A stretch of 64,000 nucleotides of DNA from Streptomyces kurssanovii (GCF_014649695.1 NZ_BMTN01000002.1:620001-684000); one strand, 5' to 3'; counted from the stretch's first letter, positions 47,679 to 56,718 are shown. Notes: generated from the letters alone by a model not told the origin. Program-made: numbers and translations.

Positions 47679-47966
47679 TCAGCCGAAGACGTACTTGACT
47701 GCTTCCTGGAAGCCATAGTCAATCACGGTCACGAGGCCGATCATGATGACGACGAAGATAATCACCACTGTGGTGTACGTCGTCAGTTGATGACGAGTCG
47801 GCCAGACGACCTTGCGCAGCTCGGCGACGATCTGGCGGTAGAAGAGAGCCAGGCGACCCAGCGGGCCCTTCTTGCCGCGCTTGCCGCCCTTGCGGGTCTT
47901 CTTCTTCGACTCCGGCGTCTCGTCCTCGGCATCAGGCATGTCGATGGAGCCTACGGCGTCCGTCAC
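47679..47966 (-). CDS. secE: Protein translocase subunit SecE
   Basis: Stabilises SecY in the translocon. A 95-residue protein with GTG start, an acidic then Lys-rich cytoplasmic N-terminus and one transmembrane helix (TTVVIIFVVIMIGLVTVIDY) after the conserved amphipathic LRKVVWPTRHQL. One membrane span is the actinobacterial form. Lies between tRNA-Trp and nusG. Confidence 0.97.
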   Translation of the reverse strand: MTDAVGSIDMPDAEDETPESKKKTRKGGKRGKKGPLGRLALFYRQIVAELRKVVWPTRHQLTTYTTVVIIFVVIMIGLVTVIDYGFQEAVKYVFG

Positions 47967-48074
47967 GATCTCTCACCTGATTCCCGGGTCGTGGCCGTGC
48001 CGCGCCCGGTGGAGCCGCACGGCGGTGCATAGAAGTACGTACATGCGCACACAGCCTGGCGAAGGTGTGTGTAG

Positions 48075-48147
48075 CAGGGCCGGAGGGACTTGAACCCCCA
48101 ACCGCTGGTTTTGGAGACCAGTGCTCTACCAATTGAGCTACGACCCT
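48075..48147 (-). tRNA. tRNA-Trp (CCA)
   Basis: A 73-base cloverleaf: acceptor AGGGTCG / CGGCCCT, D arm with TAGCTCAATTGGTAGAGCA, anticodon loop CTCCAAA with anticodon CCA, and T arm GGGGGTTCAAGTCCCTC. The CCA tail is not encoded. Upstream of secE, as in other actinobacteria. Confidence 0.97.
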
Positions 48148-48160
48148 TTGTGACTCCCCC

Positions 48161-48189
48161 AACCTACCGCATCCGTCCGGGTGCACTAA
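48161..48189 (-). promoter_or_regulatory. Possible promoter for tRNA-Trp/secE/nusG
   Basis: TTAGTG (48184-48189), 17 bases, TAGGTT (48161-48166), ending 14 bases before the tRNA. The -35 hexamer is poor. Confidence 0.35.
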
Positions 48190-48374
48190 GTGCCCGGCGC
48201 GGACTTGGCTGGTGAGGGCCAACAGCCAGTGAGTGTACGTGTTCCCAGGCCCGGCGTCGAACACAAAGCCCGGCCGTCCCCTTCCGGTCCCTTCCGCGGT
48301 CCGCCGCAGGTCGTGTTGTCCGCCCTTCGAAACCTGTGTGCCGGGTCCTTCCGGCGTCTGGGAGCATGGGCCGT

Positions 48375-49601
48375 ATGAGCGCTGCAACCCCTCCCACCGA
48401 GCGCCGGGTCTCCGCGCGCATCGGTGCGATCTCCGAGTCCGCGACCCTCGCCGTCGACGCCAAGGCCAAGGCCCTCAAGGCCGCCGGGCGTCCGGTGATC
48501 GGCTTCGGCGCCGGTGAGCCCGACTTCCCGACCCCCGACTACATCGTCGAGGCCGCCGTCGAGGCCTGCCGCAATCCGAAGTACCACCGCTACACGCCCG
48601 CCGGCGGTCTGCCGGAGCTGAAGAAGGCCATCGCGGAGAAGACGCTGCGCGACTCCGGGTACGAGGTGGACCCGGCCCAGATCCTGGTGACCAACGGCGG
48701 CAAGCAGGCGATCTACGAGGCGTTCGCCGCGATCCTCGACCCGGGCGACGAGGTCATCGTCCCGGCGCCGTACTGGACCACGTACCCCGAGTCGATCCGT
48801 CTCGCGGGCGGCGTCCCCGTCGATGTCGTGGCCGACGAGACCACCGGCTACCGCGTCTCCGTGGAGCAGCTGGAGGCCGCGCGTACGGAGAAGACCAAGG
48901 TCGTCCTCTTCGTCTCGCCGTCCAACCCGACCGGCGCCGTCTACAGCGAGGCCGACGCCCGCGCGATCGGCGAGTGGGCCGCGGAGCACGGTCTGTGGGT
49001 GCTGACGGACGAGATCTACGAGCACCTGGTCTACGGCGACGCGACGTTCACCTCGCTGCCCACCCTCGTCCCGGCCCTGCGCGAGAAGTGCATCGTCGTC
49101 AACGGCGTCGCGAAGACGTACGCCATGACGGGCTGGCGCGTGGGGTGGATCGTCGGCCCGAAGGACGTCGTCAAGGCCGCCACCAACCTGCAGTCGCACG
49201 CGACGTCGAACGTCTCCAACGTGGCGCAGATCGCGGCCCTGGCCGCCGTCTCCGGCGACCTGGACGCCGTCGCGACGATGCGTGAGGCCTTCGACCGCCG
49301 CCGGCAGACGATCGTGCGGATGCTCAACGAGATCGACGGTGTGGTCTGCCCGACGCCCGAGGGCGCCTTCTACGCCTACCCGTCGGTGAAGGGCCTGCTG
49401 GGCAAGGAGATCCGCGGCCGTCGTCCGCAGTCCTCCGTGGAGCTCGCGGCCCTGATCCTCGACGAGGTCGAGGTGGCGGTCGTCCCGGGCGAGGCCTTCG
49501 GCACGCCCGGTTACCTGCGCCTTTCCTACGCGCTGGGCGACGAGGACCTGGCCGAGGGTGTCTCCCGGATCCAGAAGTTGCTGGCCGAGGCCCGCGACTG
49601 A
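48375..49601 (+). CDS. aspC: Aspartate aminotransferase
   Basis: PLP-dependent enzyme that interconverts aspartate and oxaloacetate with glutamate/2-oxoglutarate. The ATG at 48375 ([20 protein letters not shown]) gives 408 residues; an upstream ATG at 48336 is in divergent, unconserved sequence. Class I/II fold motifs: [42 protein letters not shown] and [15 protein letters not shown] with the PLP lysine. Faces away from tRNA-Trp; ends at a strong terminator. Confidence 0.9.
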   Translation: MSAATPPTERRVSARIGAISESATLAVDAKAKALKAAGRPVIGFGAGEPDFPTPDYIVEAAVEACRNPKYHRYTPAGGLPELKKAIAEKTLRDSGYEVDPAQILVTNGGKQAIYEAFAAILDPGDEVIVPAPYWTTYPESIRLAGGVPVDVVADETTGYRVSVEQLEAARTEKTKVVLFVSPSNPTGAVYSEADARAIGEWAAEHGLWVLTDEIYEHLVYGDATFTSLPTLVPALREKCIVVNGVAKTYAMTGWRVGWIVGPKDVVKAATNLQSHATSNVSNVAQIAALAAVSGDLDAVATMREAFDRRRQTIVRMLNEIDGVVCPTPEGAFYAYPSVKGLLGKEIRGRRPQSSVELAALILDEVEVAVVPGEAFGTPGYLRLSYALGDEDLAEGVSRIQKLLAEARD

Positions 49602-49618
49602 TCCCCTCCTTCGCATGA

Positions 49619-49646
49619 CGGGCCCCCGGCTGCCGCCGGGGGCCCG
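49619..49646 (+). terminator. Terminator after aspC
   Basis: Perfect 12-bp stem CGGGCCCCCGGC / GCCGGGGGCCCG with a TGCC loop, followed by TTTCT. Confidence 0.8.
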
Positions 49647-49720
49647 TTTCTGTGTTCGGGCAAGAACCCGATCGGGGAAAGGGGCTGCCCCGTTCCGGTC
49701 GTCTTTGGCAGGATCACTCA

Positions 49721-50749
49721 ATGGAGCGCGAACGAGACGTCAGCCTGCTGCCGAAAGCCCATCTGCACCTGCACTTCACCGGGTCGATGCGGCCCACCAC
49801 TCTTCTGGAGCTCGCCGACAAACACGGCGTACATCTTCCGGAGGCGCTGACCGGGGGCGAGCCGCCGAAGCTGCGCGCCACGGACGAGCGCGGGTGGTTC
49901 CGCTTCCAGCGGCTGTACGACATGGCCCGCTCCTGCCTGCGCGACCCCGAGGACATCCAGCGGCTGGTGCGCGAGGCGGCGGAGGAGGACATCAGGGACG
50001 GCTCGGGCTGGCTGGAGATCCAGGTCGACCCGACCTCGTACGCGCCGCGGCTCGGTGGTCTGATCCCGGCGCTGGAGATCATCCTGGACGCCGTGGACAC
50101 GGCCTCCAGGGAGACCGGGCTCGGGATGCGGGTGCTGGTCGCGGCGAACCGTATGAAGCACCCGCTGGACGCCCGGACGCTGGCCCGGCTGGCGGTGCGC
50201 TACGCGGACCGCGGCATCGTCGGATTCGGACTCTCCAACGACGAACGGCGAGGCATGGCGCGGGACTTCGACCGCGCCTTCGCCATCGCCCGCGAAGGCG
50301 GGCTGCTGGCGGCCCCGCACGGCGGCGAGCTGACCGGACCCGCGTCCGTACGGGACTGCCTCGACGACCTGCGCGCCTCCCGGATCGGCCACGGTGTGCG
50401 GGCGGCCGAGGACCCGAGGCTGTTGCGCAAGCTCGCGCAGAGGGGTGTGACCTGCGAGGTCTGCCCGGCCTCCAACGTGGCGCTCGGCGTCTACGAGAAG
50501 CCGGAGGACGTGCCGCTGCGGACGCTGTACGACGCCGGGGTCCCCATGGCGCTCGGCGCGGACGATCCGCTGCTGTTCGGCTCCCGGCTGGCGGCACAGT
50601 ACGAGCTGGCCCGCCGCCACCACGCCTTCACCGACCAGGAGCTGGCGGAACTGGCGCGTCAGTCGGTGCGGGGTTCCGCGGCGCCGGAGGACATCCGGCA
50701 GAAGCTGCTGGCGGGGATCGACGACTGGCTGGAGTCTCCGCCGGCCTGA
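49721..50749 (+). CDS. Adenosine deaminase family protein
   Basis: A 342-residue metal-dependent deaminase. ATG 49721 (MERERDVSLLPKAHLHLHFTGS) is chosen; the earlier in-frame ATG precedes unconserved sequence. Zinc ligands HLHLH (14-18), HGGE and the ADDPLLF segment with the catalytic aspartates are visible. It would convert adenosine or a related base to the deaminated form in purine salvage. Usual ADA signature has NTDDP; here it is ALGADDP, so the exact substrate is less certain. Confidence 0.8.
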   Translation: MERERDVSLLPKAHLHLHFTGSMRPTTLLELADKHGVHLPEALTGGEPPKLRATDERGWFRFQRLYDMARSCLRDPEDIQRLVREAAEEDIRDGSGWLEIQVDPTSYAPRLGGLIPALEIILDAVDTASRETGLGMRVLVAANRMKHPLDARTLARLAVRYADRGIVGFGLSNDERRGMARDFDRAFAIAREGGLLAAPHGGELTGPASVRDCLDDLRASRIGHGVRAAEDPRLLRKLAQRGVTCEVCPASNVALGVYEKPEDVPLRTLYDAGVPMALGADDPLLFGSRLAAQYELARRHHAFTDQELAELARQSVRGSAAPEDIRQKLLAGIDDWLESPPA

Positions 50750-50791
50750 TGCGCGCCGCTCGGCCCCCGCGCGGCCGGGCGGCGACATCGT

Positions 50792-51406
50792 TCAGCGGGC
50801 GTCGCCGGTGAGCGCGACACCTCGCAGCAGCGTGCGCGCGAGACCCGCCGCGAATTCGTCGAGCGGCTGCGGCGGCCGGTGGCCCGCGGTCATGTCGTAG
50901 GCGAAGGCGCGCTGTGCGCAGGCGCCGAGCAGCAGGGACGCCGCGGCGTAGGTGTCGGCCTCCGGGCTGATGCGGCCGGCCGTCCGTTCCGCGCGCAGAT
51001 ACGCGTCGAGGCCCTCGATGGGCTTGTGCGGGCCCGTTCCCATCTCGCGCATGGCTTCTTCGTGCCGGTGCTTGAGGCGGGGCTCGGCGTACAGCGACGC
51101 GGCCATGGGGAAGGTCTTCTCGTAGAAGAGGGCCGCCTGGCGGGCGATGTCGGTGAGGTTCTCCTCGACGCTCGCGCCGCCCGGGTCGGCGGCCAGCTCG
51201 GCCAGCAGCGGACCCAGCTTGGGCAGCCTCTCCTGGAGCACGGTCACGAACAGCTCCTCCTTGCCCGTGAAGTGCTTGTAGAGCGCCGCCTCCGAGCAGC
51301 CGGCCGCCTTGGCGATCTCCTTGGTCGTGGTTCGGGCGAGGCCGATGGAGAGCATCAGATCTCGCGCCGCGTCGATGATGCGGACGCGGGTGGGCTTCTG
51401 TTCCAT
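50792..51406 (-). CDS. TetR family transcriptional regulator
   Basis: A 204-residue DNA-binding protein (MEQKPTRVRIIDAARDLMLS) starting at ATG 51404-51406. The helix-turn-helix TTTKEIAKAAGCSEAALYKHFTGKEELFV is typical. The ligand domain is helical and unidentified. Divergent from an NAD(P)-binding oxidoreductase, with two palindromes between them, so it probably represses that gene and itself. Confidence 0.88.
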   Translation of the reverse strand: MEQKPTRVRIIDAARDLMLSIGLARTTTKEIAKAAGCSEAALYKHFTGKEELFVTVLQERLPKLGPLLAELAADPGGASVEENLTDIARQAALFYEKTFPMAASLYAEPRLKHRHEEAMREMGTGPHKPIEGLDAYLRAERTAGRISPEADTYAAASLLLGACAQRAFAYDMTAGHRPPQPLDEFAAGLARTLLRGVALTGDAR

Positions 51407-51433
51407 GCGCGCTCCAGTCCGGGCTTGACGGGT

Positions 51434-51476
51434 GGGTGAGTACACACTCACCCTAGGGGTGAGTGAACACTTACCC
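51434..51476. promoter_or_regulatory. Tandem operator-like palindromes between TetR and oxidoreductase
   Basis: Copy 1: GGGTGAGT-N4-ACTCACCC (51434-51453). Copy 2: GGGTGAGT-N4-ACTTACCC (51457-51476). They lie back to back in the 90-base divergent gap, with the spacing of TetR operators. Confidence 0.75.
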
Positions 51477-51496
51477 ACCCGAGGAGGGTGTGCACC

Positions 51497-52129
51497 ATGA
51501 AGCTCACAGTGTTCGGCGCGACCGGTGGCATCGGCGGGCAGATCGTCAGGCAGGCCTTGGCCGCCGGCCACCGGGTGACGGCCGTCGTCCGCGATCCGGC
51601 GCGTTTCACGGTGACCGGGGAGCGGCTCGAGGTCGTCAGCTCCCCTCTGGACGATCCGCAGGCCCTGCGCGAAGCCGTGGCCGGGCGGGACGCGGTGCTC
51701 TCCGGGCTGGGCCCCCGCAAGAGGTCCGACGCCGGGATCGCGGCCCGGCTCACCCGCTCGGTGCTGACCGCGATGGAGGCGGAGGGGACGCGGCGGCTGC
51801 TGGTCGTCAGCGCGGCGCCGCTGGGCAGCGCACCGGAGCGGGAGCCGCTGCGGGACCGCGCGATGATGTCGGTCGTGGGTGCGGTGCTGAAGCCCGTCTA
51901 CGACGATCTGCGGGTCATGGAGGACGAGCTCGCGCACAGCACGGCCGACTGGACCGCCGTACGGCCGCCGAGGCTGCTCGACAAGCCGCTGACCGGCCGG
52001 TACCGGGTCGCGGTCGGCGGTAATCCGCGCAGCGCCAGGGCGATCGGCCGGGCGGACGTCGCGCACGCGATGCTCGCGATGACCGACGACCCCGCCGTGC
52101 TCCGGCAGGGCGTCGGCGTCGCCTACTAG
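51497..52129 (+). CDS. NAD(P)-binding oxidoreductase (SDR a5-like)
   Basis: A 210-residue protein with the N-terminal dinucleotide-binding motif GATGGIGG (7-14) and an atypical short-chain dehydrogenase fold like NmrA/YwnB proteins. ATG 51497 lies behind GAGGAGGG. No active-site Tyr-Lys pair is evident, so it may be a redox sensor or a flavin/quinone-type reductase. Probably controlled by the neighbouring TetR protein. Confidence 0.78.
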   Translation: MKLTVFGATGGIGGQIVRQALAAGHRVTAVVRDPARFTVTGERLEVVSSPLDDPQALREAVAGRDAVLSGLGPRKRSDAGIAARLTRSVLTAMEAEGTRRLLVVSAAPLGSAPEREPLRDRAMMSVVGAVLKPVYDDLRVMEDELAHSTADWTAVRPPRLLDKPLTGRYRVAVGGNPRSARAIGRADVAHAMLAMTDDPAVLRQGVGVAY

Positions 52130-52184
52130 GTGGGCACCCAGGTCCTGAGCTGCCGGGTCCTGTCAGGTCCGGGCGTCCGCAGCC

Positions 52185-53240
52185 TCAGAGGCTGACGCCG
52201 ACGGTCACCGGTTCGTTGACCAGCGTCACGCCGAACGCGTCGCGCACGCCGTCCACCACCTCACGGGCCAGGGCCAGCAGGTCCTCCGTCGTTGCCTGAC
52301 CGCGGTTGGTGAGCGCGAGGGTGTGCTTGGTGGAGATGCGTGCCGGCCCGGTGCCGTAGCCCTTGGTGAACCCGGCCTTGTCGATCAGCCAGGCGGCCGA
52401 CGTCTTGGTGTGCCCGTCGCCCGCCGGGTAGGCGGGCGGGGCGACGCCGTCGCCGAGCCGGTCGCGCACCCGGGCCAGGAAGGTCTCGTACTCGGCGGCG
52501 GTGAGGATCGGATTGGTGAAGAAGGAGCCGGCCGACCAGGTGTCGTGGTCGTCGGCGTCGAGCACCATGCCCTTGCCCGCGCGCAGGGCGAGCACGGTCT
52601 CACGGGCCGTGGCGGCCGGGACCCGGTCGCCCACCTCGATCCCGAGGGCACGGGCCGTCTCGGCGTACTTCACGGGCGCCGACAGGCCGCCGGCGTCCTC
52701 GAGCTCGAAACGGACGCGCAGCACGACATAGCGGTCGGGTTCCTGCTTGAAGCGGCTGTTGCGGTAGGAGAAGCCGCACTCGGCGTTGGGAAGGACCACC
52801 GTCCCGCCGCTGCGGCGGTCGTACGCGACGACCTCCGTGATCGTCGACGAGACCTCCTGGCCGTAGGCGCCGACGTTCTGGATCGGGGTCGCGCCCGCGG
52901 AGCCGGGGATGCCGGCCAGGCACTCGACGCCGCCGAGCCCGGCTTCGACGGTGCGGGCGACGGCGTCGGTCCAGGTCTCCCCCGCGGCCAGCTCGAGGCG
53001 CGTCCCTTCGAGGTCGAAGCCGCTGGTCGCGATGCGCAGTGCGGTCCCGTCGAAGCCCTTGTCGCCGATGACCAGGTTGCTGCCGCCGCCGATGATCAGC
53101 AGCGGCGTGCCGGCCTCGTCCGCCTCGCGCACGGCGGCGATCACCTCGTCGTCGGTGGTGGCGACCACGAGGCGGGTCGCGGGGCCGCCGAGCCGGAAGG
53201 TGGTCAGGGGGGCGAGGGGGGCATCGTGAAGTTCCTGCAC
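52185..53240 (-). CDS. murB: UDP-N-acetylenolpyruvoylglucosamine reductase
   Basis: FAD enzyme that makes UDP-MurNAc for peptidoglycan. The 351-residue protein has a GTG start, the FAD-binding motif GGGSNLVIGD, the GIPGSAGATPIQNVGAYG loop, the catalytic Ser in YRNSRFK and in AGSFFTNP, and the terminal E in NEPV. Synteny: it lies near rpmG and the MaoC pair as in mycobacteria. Confidence 0.94.
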   Translation of the reverse strand: MQELHDAPLAPLTTFRLGGPATRLVVATTDDEVIAAVREADEAGTPLLIIGGGSNLVIGDKGFDGTALRIATSGFDLEGTRLELAAGETWTDAVARTVEAGLGGVECLAGIPGSAGATPIQNVGAYGQEVSSTITEVVAYDRRSGGTVVLPNAECGFSYRNSRFKQEPDRYVVLRVRFELEDAGGLSAPVKYAETARALGIEVGDRVPAATARETVLALRAGKGMVLDADDHDTWSAGSFFTNPILTAAEYETFLARVRDRLGDGVAPPAYPAGDGHTKTSAAWLIDKAGFTKGYGTGPARISTKHTLALTNRGQATTEDLLALAREVVDGVRDAFGVTLVNEPVTVGVSL

Positions 53241-53250
53241 GGGGACAAGA

Positions 53251-53295
53251 GTACGGTCCGTGGCCCCGGCGTCCCGGCGGGGCCACGGACCGTAC
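53251..53295 (-). terminator. Terminator after the MFS gene
   Basis: A perfect 17-bp inverted repeat (53251-53267 and 53279-53295), 11-base loop, just past the MFS stop and upstream of murB. It should insulate murB from MFS transcription. Confidence 0.75.
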
Positions 53296-53307
53296 GGGTA
53301 CGCGGGG

Positions 53308-54768
53308 TCAGACCGCGACGGGCTTGCGCTCGCCGTCCGTGGCCGCGGCCGGGGCCGGTGCTCCGGGCAGTGTGCCGTCCGGCCTCGTACGCCCGCCGGG
53401 GATCAGCAGGGCCACCAGGGCGGCGGCGGCCAGGGCGCCGGCGCCGATCCACACCGCGGGGACCGTGCCGTCGGAGAAGGCCTGCGGCGACTCGTAGCCG
53501 CCCTGGGCGGCGAAGACCGCGCCGAGCACAGCGATACCCAGCGCGCCGCCGACCTCGCGGAGGGCGTTGTTCGCTCCTGAGGCGATGCCCTGCTCCGAGG
53601 GGCGGACGCTGGACATGACCACACTGGCGGCGGGCGCGAAGTACAGAGCCATGCCGACGCCGCTGATGACGAGGGCGGGCAGCTGGGCCGTGTACGAGAC
53701 GCCGGGCTCGAGCACCAGGGCGAAGAGCGCGAGGCCGAGGGCCTGGAGCGCCAGGCCGGCGGTGACGACCGGACGCCCGCCGATCCGGTCGGACAGGAGA
53801 CCCGCCACGGGCGCGACGAGCAGCGACATGCCGGTCCAGGGCAGCATCCGCAGTCCGGCCTCGGTGGGCGAGTAGCCGGCCACACCCTGGAGGAACTGAC
53901 TGAGCAGGAAGATCGAGCCGAACATGCCGAGGAACATCAGCAGGCTCGCGACGTTGATCCCGAAGAAGGCCCGGCTGCGGAACAGACGCATGGGCAGCAT
54001 GGGCTTCTTGGCGACGGCCCCGTACCAGGCGAAGGCGACCAGCAGCACGGCGCCCGCGATCAGGCAGAACAGGATCCGTGGGCTGGTCCAGCCGTCGGCA
54101 TTGCCGTTGACCAGCGCGTAGACGATGCCGAAGAGGCCTCCGCTGACGAGCAGGGTGCCGGGGACGTCGAGCCGGGCGTCCGGGGCGTAGGACTCGCTGA
54201 GGCGCAGGCGGGCGAGCGGCAGCAGGAGCAGTCCGATCGGGACGTTCAGCCAGAAGATCCACTGCCACGAGATGTGCTCGGTGAGAGAGCCGCCGATCAG
54301 CGGGCCGGTGGCGACGGCCACGCCGGTCACGGCGCTGAAGATGCCCAGTACGGCCCCGCGGCGGGCGGCCGGGACGGCGGCGGTGAGCAGGGTCAGCGTG
54401 AGCGGCATCATGATCGCCGCGCCGACGCCCTGGACGGCGCGGGCGGCGATGAGGGCGTCTATGCCGGACGCGAGCGCCGCCCCGGCGGACGCGCCGGTGA
54501 AGATCGCCAGGCCGGTGATGAACAGCCTGCGGCGGCCGAAGCGGTCCCCCAAGGCAGCACCGAACATCAGCAGGACCGCGAAGGTGAGCGTGTAGGCACT
54601 CACCGTCCACTCGAGGTCCTCCAGGCCGCCGCCCAGGTCCTCCCGGATGGAGGGGAGGGCGGTGGTGACGACGAGGTTGTCGAGGGCCGCCATGAAGCCG
54701 GCGACGCTGGTGATGACGAGTGCCCAGACGGCGCCGGTGCGCCGTGCGGGCTGCTGGTTCTGATTCAC
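53308..54768 (-). CDS. MFS drug transporter, DHA2 (EmrB/QacA) type
   Basis: A 486-residue 14-helix proton antiporter. Start MNQNQQPARRTGAVWALVIT; motif D1 region LDNLVVTTALPSI and motif A GDRFGRRRL are typical of the DHA2 family, with motif C in GVAVATGPLIGG. It probably exports drugs or a secondary metabolite. The operator between it and its TetR regulator suggests repression by that regulator. The substrate is unknown. Confidence 0.88.
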   Translation of the reverse strand: MNQNQQPARRTGAVWALVITSVAGFMAALDNLVVTTALPSIREDLGGGLEDLEWTVSAYTLTFAVLLMFGAALGDRFGRRRLFITGLAIFTGASAGAALASGIDALIAARAVQGVGAAIMMPLTLTLLTAAVPAARRGAVLGIFSAVTGVAVATGPLIGGSLTEHISWQWIFWLNVPIGLLLLPLARLRLSESYAPDARLDVPGTLLVSGGLFGIVYALVNGNADGWTSPRILFCLIAGAVLLVAFAWYGAVAKKPMLPMRLFRSRAFFGINVASLLMFLGMFGSIFLLSQFLQGVAGYSPTEAGLRMLPWTGMSLLVAPVAGLLSDRIGGRPVVTAGLALQALGLALFALVLEPGVSYTAQLPALVISGVGMALYFAPAASVVMSSVRPSEQGIASGANNALREVGGALGIAVLGAVFAAQGGYESPQAFSDGTVPAVWIGAGALAAAALVALLIPGGRTRPDGTLPGAPAPAAATDGERKPVAV

Positions 54769-54781
54769 TGCTCCCCCAGGG

Positions 54782-54801
54782 GTTAGTTATCGATGACTAA
54801 C
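54782..54801. promoter_or_regulatory. Operator-like palindrome before the MFS gene
   Basis: GTTAGT-N8-ACTAAC, 14 bases before the MFS start. The same half-sites and spacing recur near the regulator start at 55415-55434. Confidence 0.7.
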
Positions 54802-54846
54802 TTTCACGGGCAAGGAAGTGCGCGGACCCCACGGGCGTGGGCCCCC

Positions 54847-55407
54847 TCAGTCCTGGACCGGCCGCGCGGAGAGGTAGAAGCCGGACCAGATGCGGTGCTC
54901 CGCGGGGAAGCCCATCGAGACGAGAACGTTGACGAGCATCCCGTAGGCCAGGAAGGTCGTGGTCTCGTTCACGTCGGCACCGAGGTGCAGATGGACGGTC
55001 TCCCACAGCTCCATCCAGTCGGCCCGCACCTGCTCACCGAAGGCGTGGTCGCCCGCCGCCTCGGCGGCCGCGACCGCGACGTACGTCTGCATCTGCATCA
55101 GCAGCTTCTCGGGGTCGTCGGCGATGAGGCGCTGGTACGCGGCGGCCATCGCAGCGAGGGCCTCCTCACCTTCGAGCCCTTCGGCGGCCGCGCTGAAGAC
55201 ACGCCGGGTGTCCTCGAGACACCGCGAGGACGCGGCCAGGAAGATGGCCTGCTTGTTCGGGAAGAGACGGAAGAGGTACGGCTGGGAGACGCCGACGCGC
55301 TTGGCGATGACGTCCGTCGAGGTGCCGTTGTATCCGGCGCGGGAGAACTCCGTGATCGCGGCACGGATCACGCTCTCGCGTCGCTCTTCTGCGCTCATCC
55401 TGACCAT
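54847..55407 (-). CDS. TetR family transcriptional regulator
   Basis: A 186-residue regulator (MVRMSAEERRESVIRAAITE; an ATG nine bases downstream is also possible). Helix-turn-helix: STDVIAKRVGVSQPYLFRLFPNKQAIF. Directly upstream of the MFS gene on the same strand with a 78-base gap. Likely drug-responsive repressor of the transporter and itself. Confidence 0.87.
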   Translation of the reverse strand: MVRMSAEERRESVIRAAITEFSRAGYNGTSTDVIAKRVGVSQPYLFRLFPNKQAIFLAASSRCLEDTRRVFSAAAEGLEGEEALAAMAAAYQRLIADDPEKLLMQMQTYVAVAAAEAAGDHAFGEQVRADWMELWETVHLHLGADVNETTTFLAYGMLVNVLVSMGFPAEHRIWSGFYLSARPVQD

Positions 55408-55414
55408 GCGACAA

Positions 55415-55434
55415 AGTTATTGGCTAATCACTAA
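55415..55434. promoter_or_regulatory. Operator-like palindrome before the TetR gene
   Basis: GTTATT-N8-ACTAAC, one base off the MFS operator half-site, eight bases before the TetR start codon. Confidence 0.65.
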
Positions 55435-55492
55435 CTCGTCAAGCGGTGTCGCCGGAGTGCCGGCCGGATGTACGTGCTGTGGGGGTGCACGC

Positions 55493-55528
55493 GTAAGGGG
55501 CACCCCTCCAAGGAGGGGCGCCCCTTAC
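55493..55528 (-). terminator. Terminator after the MaoC pair
   Basis: A 17-bp stem with one mismatch (55493-55509 and 55512-55528) and a two-base loop, just beyond the stop at 55558. Confidence 0.75.
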
Positions 55529-55557
55529 CTGCTTGCGCCGACCCGCCGCGGGCGGCT

Positions 55558-55986
55558 TCAGGCGAGCTGCACGACGGCGCGGGACATGCCCAGCACCTTC
55601 TGGCCTTCGCTGGTCGCGACCAGGTCCACGCGGACCCGGTTGCCGTCCAGTTTCGCCGCGACCTTGGCGCTGACCTCGATCAGCGCGCCCTTGTCGTCGT
55701 TCGGGACGACGACGGGCTTGGTGAAGCGGACGCCGTACTCGACGACCGCGCCCGGGTCGCCCACCCAGTCGGTCACGACCCGGATCGCCTCGGCCATGGT
55801 GAACATGCCGTGCGCGATCACGTCCGGCAGCCCGACCTCTGTGGCGAACTTCTCGTTCCAGTGGATCGGGTTGAAGTCGCCGGACGCGCCCGCGTACCGC
55901 ACCAGCGTGGCACGCGTCACAGGAAAGCTCTGCGCCGGCAGTTCGGTGCCGGCCTCGACGTCCGCGTAAGAGATCTTCGCTGCCAT
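55558..55986 (-). CDS. MaoC-like dehydratase, catalytic (HadB-like) subunit
   Basis: A 142-residue hot-dog protein starting at ATG 55984-55986 (MAAKISYADVEAGTELPAQS), overlapping the previous stop by one base. The hydratase motif GDFNPIHWNE provides the Asp and His of the R-specific enoyl hydratase site. In mycobacteria the adjacent HadA/HadB pair dehydrates 3-hydroxyacyl-ACP; here a role in acyl-chain or polyketide-like metabolism is inferred. Confidence 0.8.
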   Translation of the reverse strand: MAAKISYADVEAGTELPAQSFPVTRATLVRYAGASGDFNPIHWNEKFATEVGLPDVIAHGMFTMAEAIRVVTDWVGDPGAVVEYGVRFTKPVVVPNDDKGALIEVSAKVAAKLDGNRVRVDLVATSEGQKVLGMSRAVVQLA

Positions 55987-56438
55987 CACGCCTCCTCGGC
56001 GGCGCGGGCCACCAGCTTCGTCCAAGCGGTCACGACCAGTTCACCGCTCTCGTCGTGCACGTCACCGCGCACGTCCAGGATGTCGTTGCCGGCGAGGGAC
56101 TTGATGGCCTCGATCGTCGAGGTGACCGACAGCCTGTCGCCCGCCCGCACCGGCCGTGCGTACGCGAACTGCTGCTCGCGGTGCACCACGCGGCTGTAGT
56201 CGAGCCCCAACTGCGGGTCCTGGACGACCTGCTCGGCGGCGCTGAAGGTGATCGTGAAGGCGAACGTCGGCGGAGCGATCACATCCGAGTGCCCGAGCGC
56301 GCGGGCGGCTTCACGGTCGGTGTAGGCGGGATTCGCGTCCCCCACCGCGGCGGCGAACTCCCGGATCTTCTCCCGGCCCACCTCGTACGGCGCGGTGGGC
56401 GGATACGTCCGCCCCACGAACGACTGGTCGAGCGCCAT
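55986..56438 (-). CDS. MaoC-like protein, non-catalytic (HadA-like) subunit
   Basis: A 150-residue hot-dog protein starting at ATG 56436-56438 (MALDQSFVGRTYPPTAPYEV). The position of the hydratase His is NPAY, so it lacks catalytic residues and probably stabilises the partner, as HadA does in mycobacteria. Translationally coupled to the next gene. The rpmG-hadA-hadB order matches mycobacteria. Confidence 0.8.
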   Translation of the reverse strand: MALDQSFVGRTYPPTAPYEVGREKIREFAAAVGDANPAYTDREAARALGHSDVIAPPTFAFTITFSAAEQVVQDPQLGLDYSRVVHREQQFAYARPVRAGDRLSVTSTIEAIKSLAGNDILDVRGDVHDESGELVVTAWTKLVARAAEEA

Positions 56439-56509
56439 GGACTGGTCCCTCCTGATATTGATCACAACTGAATGCCGGCCGCCGGACGAACGGCGGTACG
56501 GCAAACGAC

Positions 56510-56540
56510 ACGAGGCCGCCCCCAAAGGGGACGGCCTCGT
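56510..56540 (-). terminator. Terminator after rpmG
   Basis: An imperfect 12-bp hairpin with arms CGAGGCCG and CGGCCTCG and a one-base bulge, between rpmG and the MaoC pair. Confidence 0.6.
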
Positions 56541-56553
56541 ATACGAGCCTTAT

Positions 56554-56718
56554 TCAGCGCGTTTCGCGGTGCGCCGTGTGCGAGTTGCAGCGCGGGCAGT
56601 GCTTCTTCATCTCAAGACGGTCCGGGTTGTTACGCCGGTTCTTCTTGGTGATGTAGTTCCGCTCCTTGCACTCCACGCAGGCCAGCGTGATCTTCGGGCG
56701 GACGTCGGTGGCAGCCAC
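56554..56718 (-). CDS. rpmG: 50S ribosomal protein L33
   Basis: A 54-residue large-subunit protein with a GTG start at 56716-56718 ([20 protein letters not shown]). Two CxxC pairs (CVEC and CPRC) form the zinc ribbon of the C+ form; a zinc-free paralogue is usual elsewhere in streptomycetes. The longer upstream frame is rejected as it overlaps the tRNA region. Confidence 0.95.
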
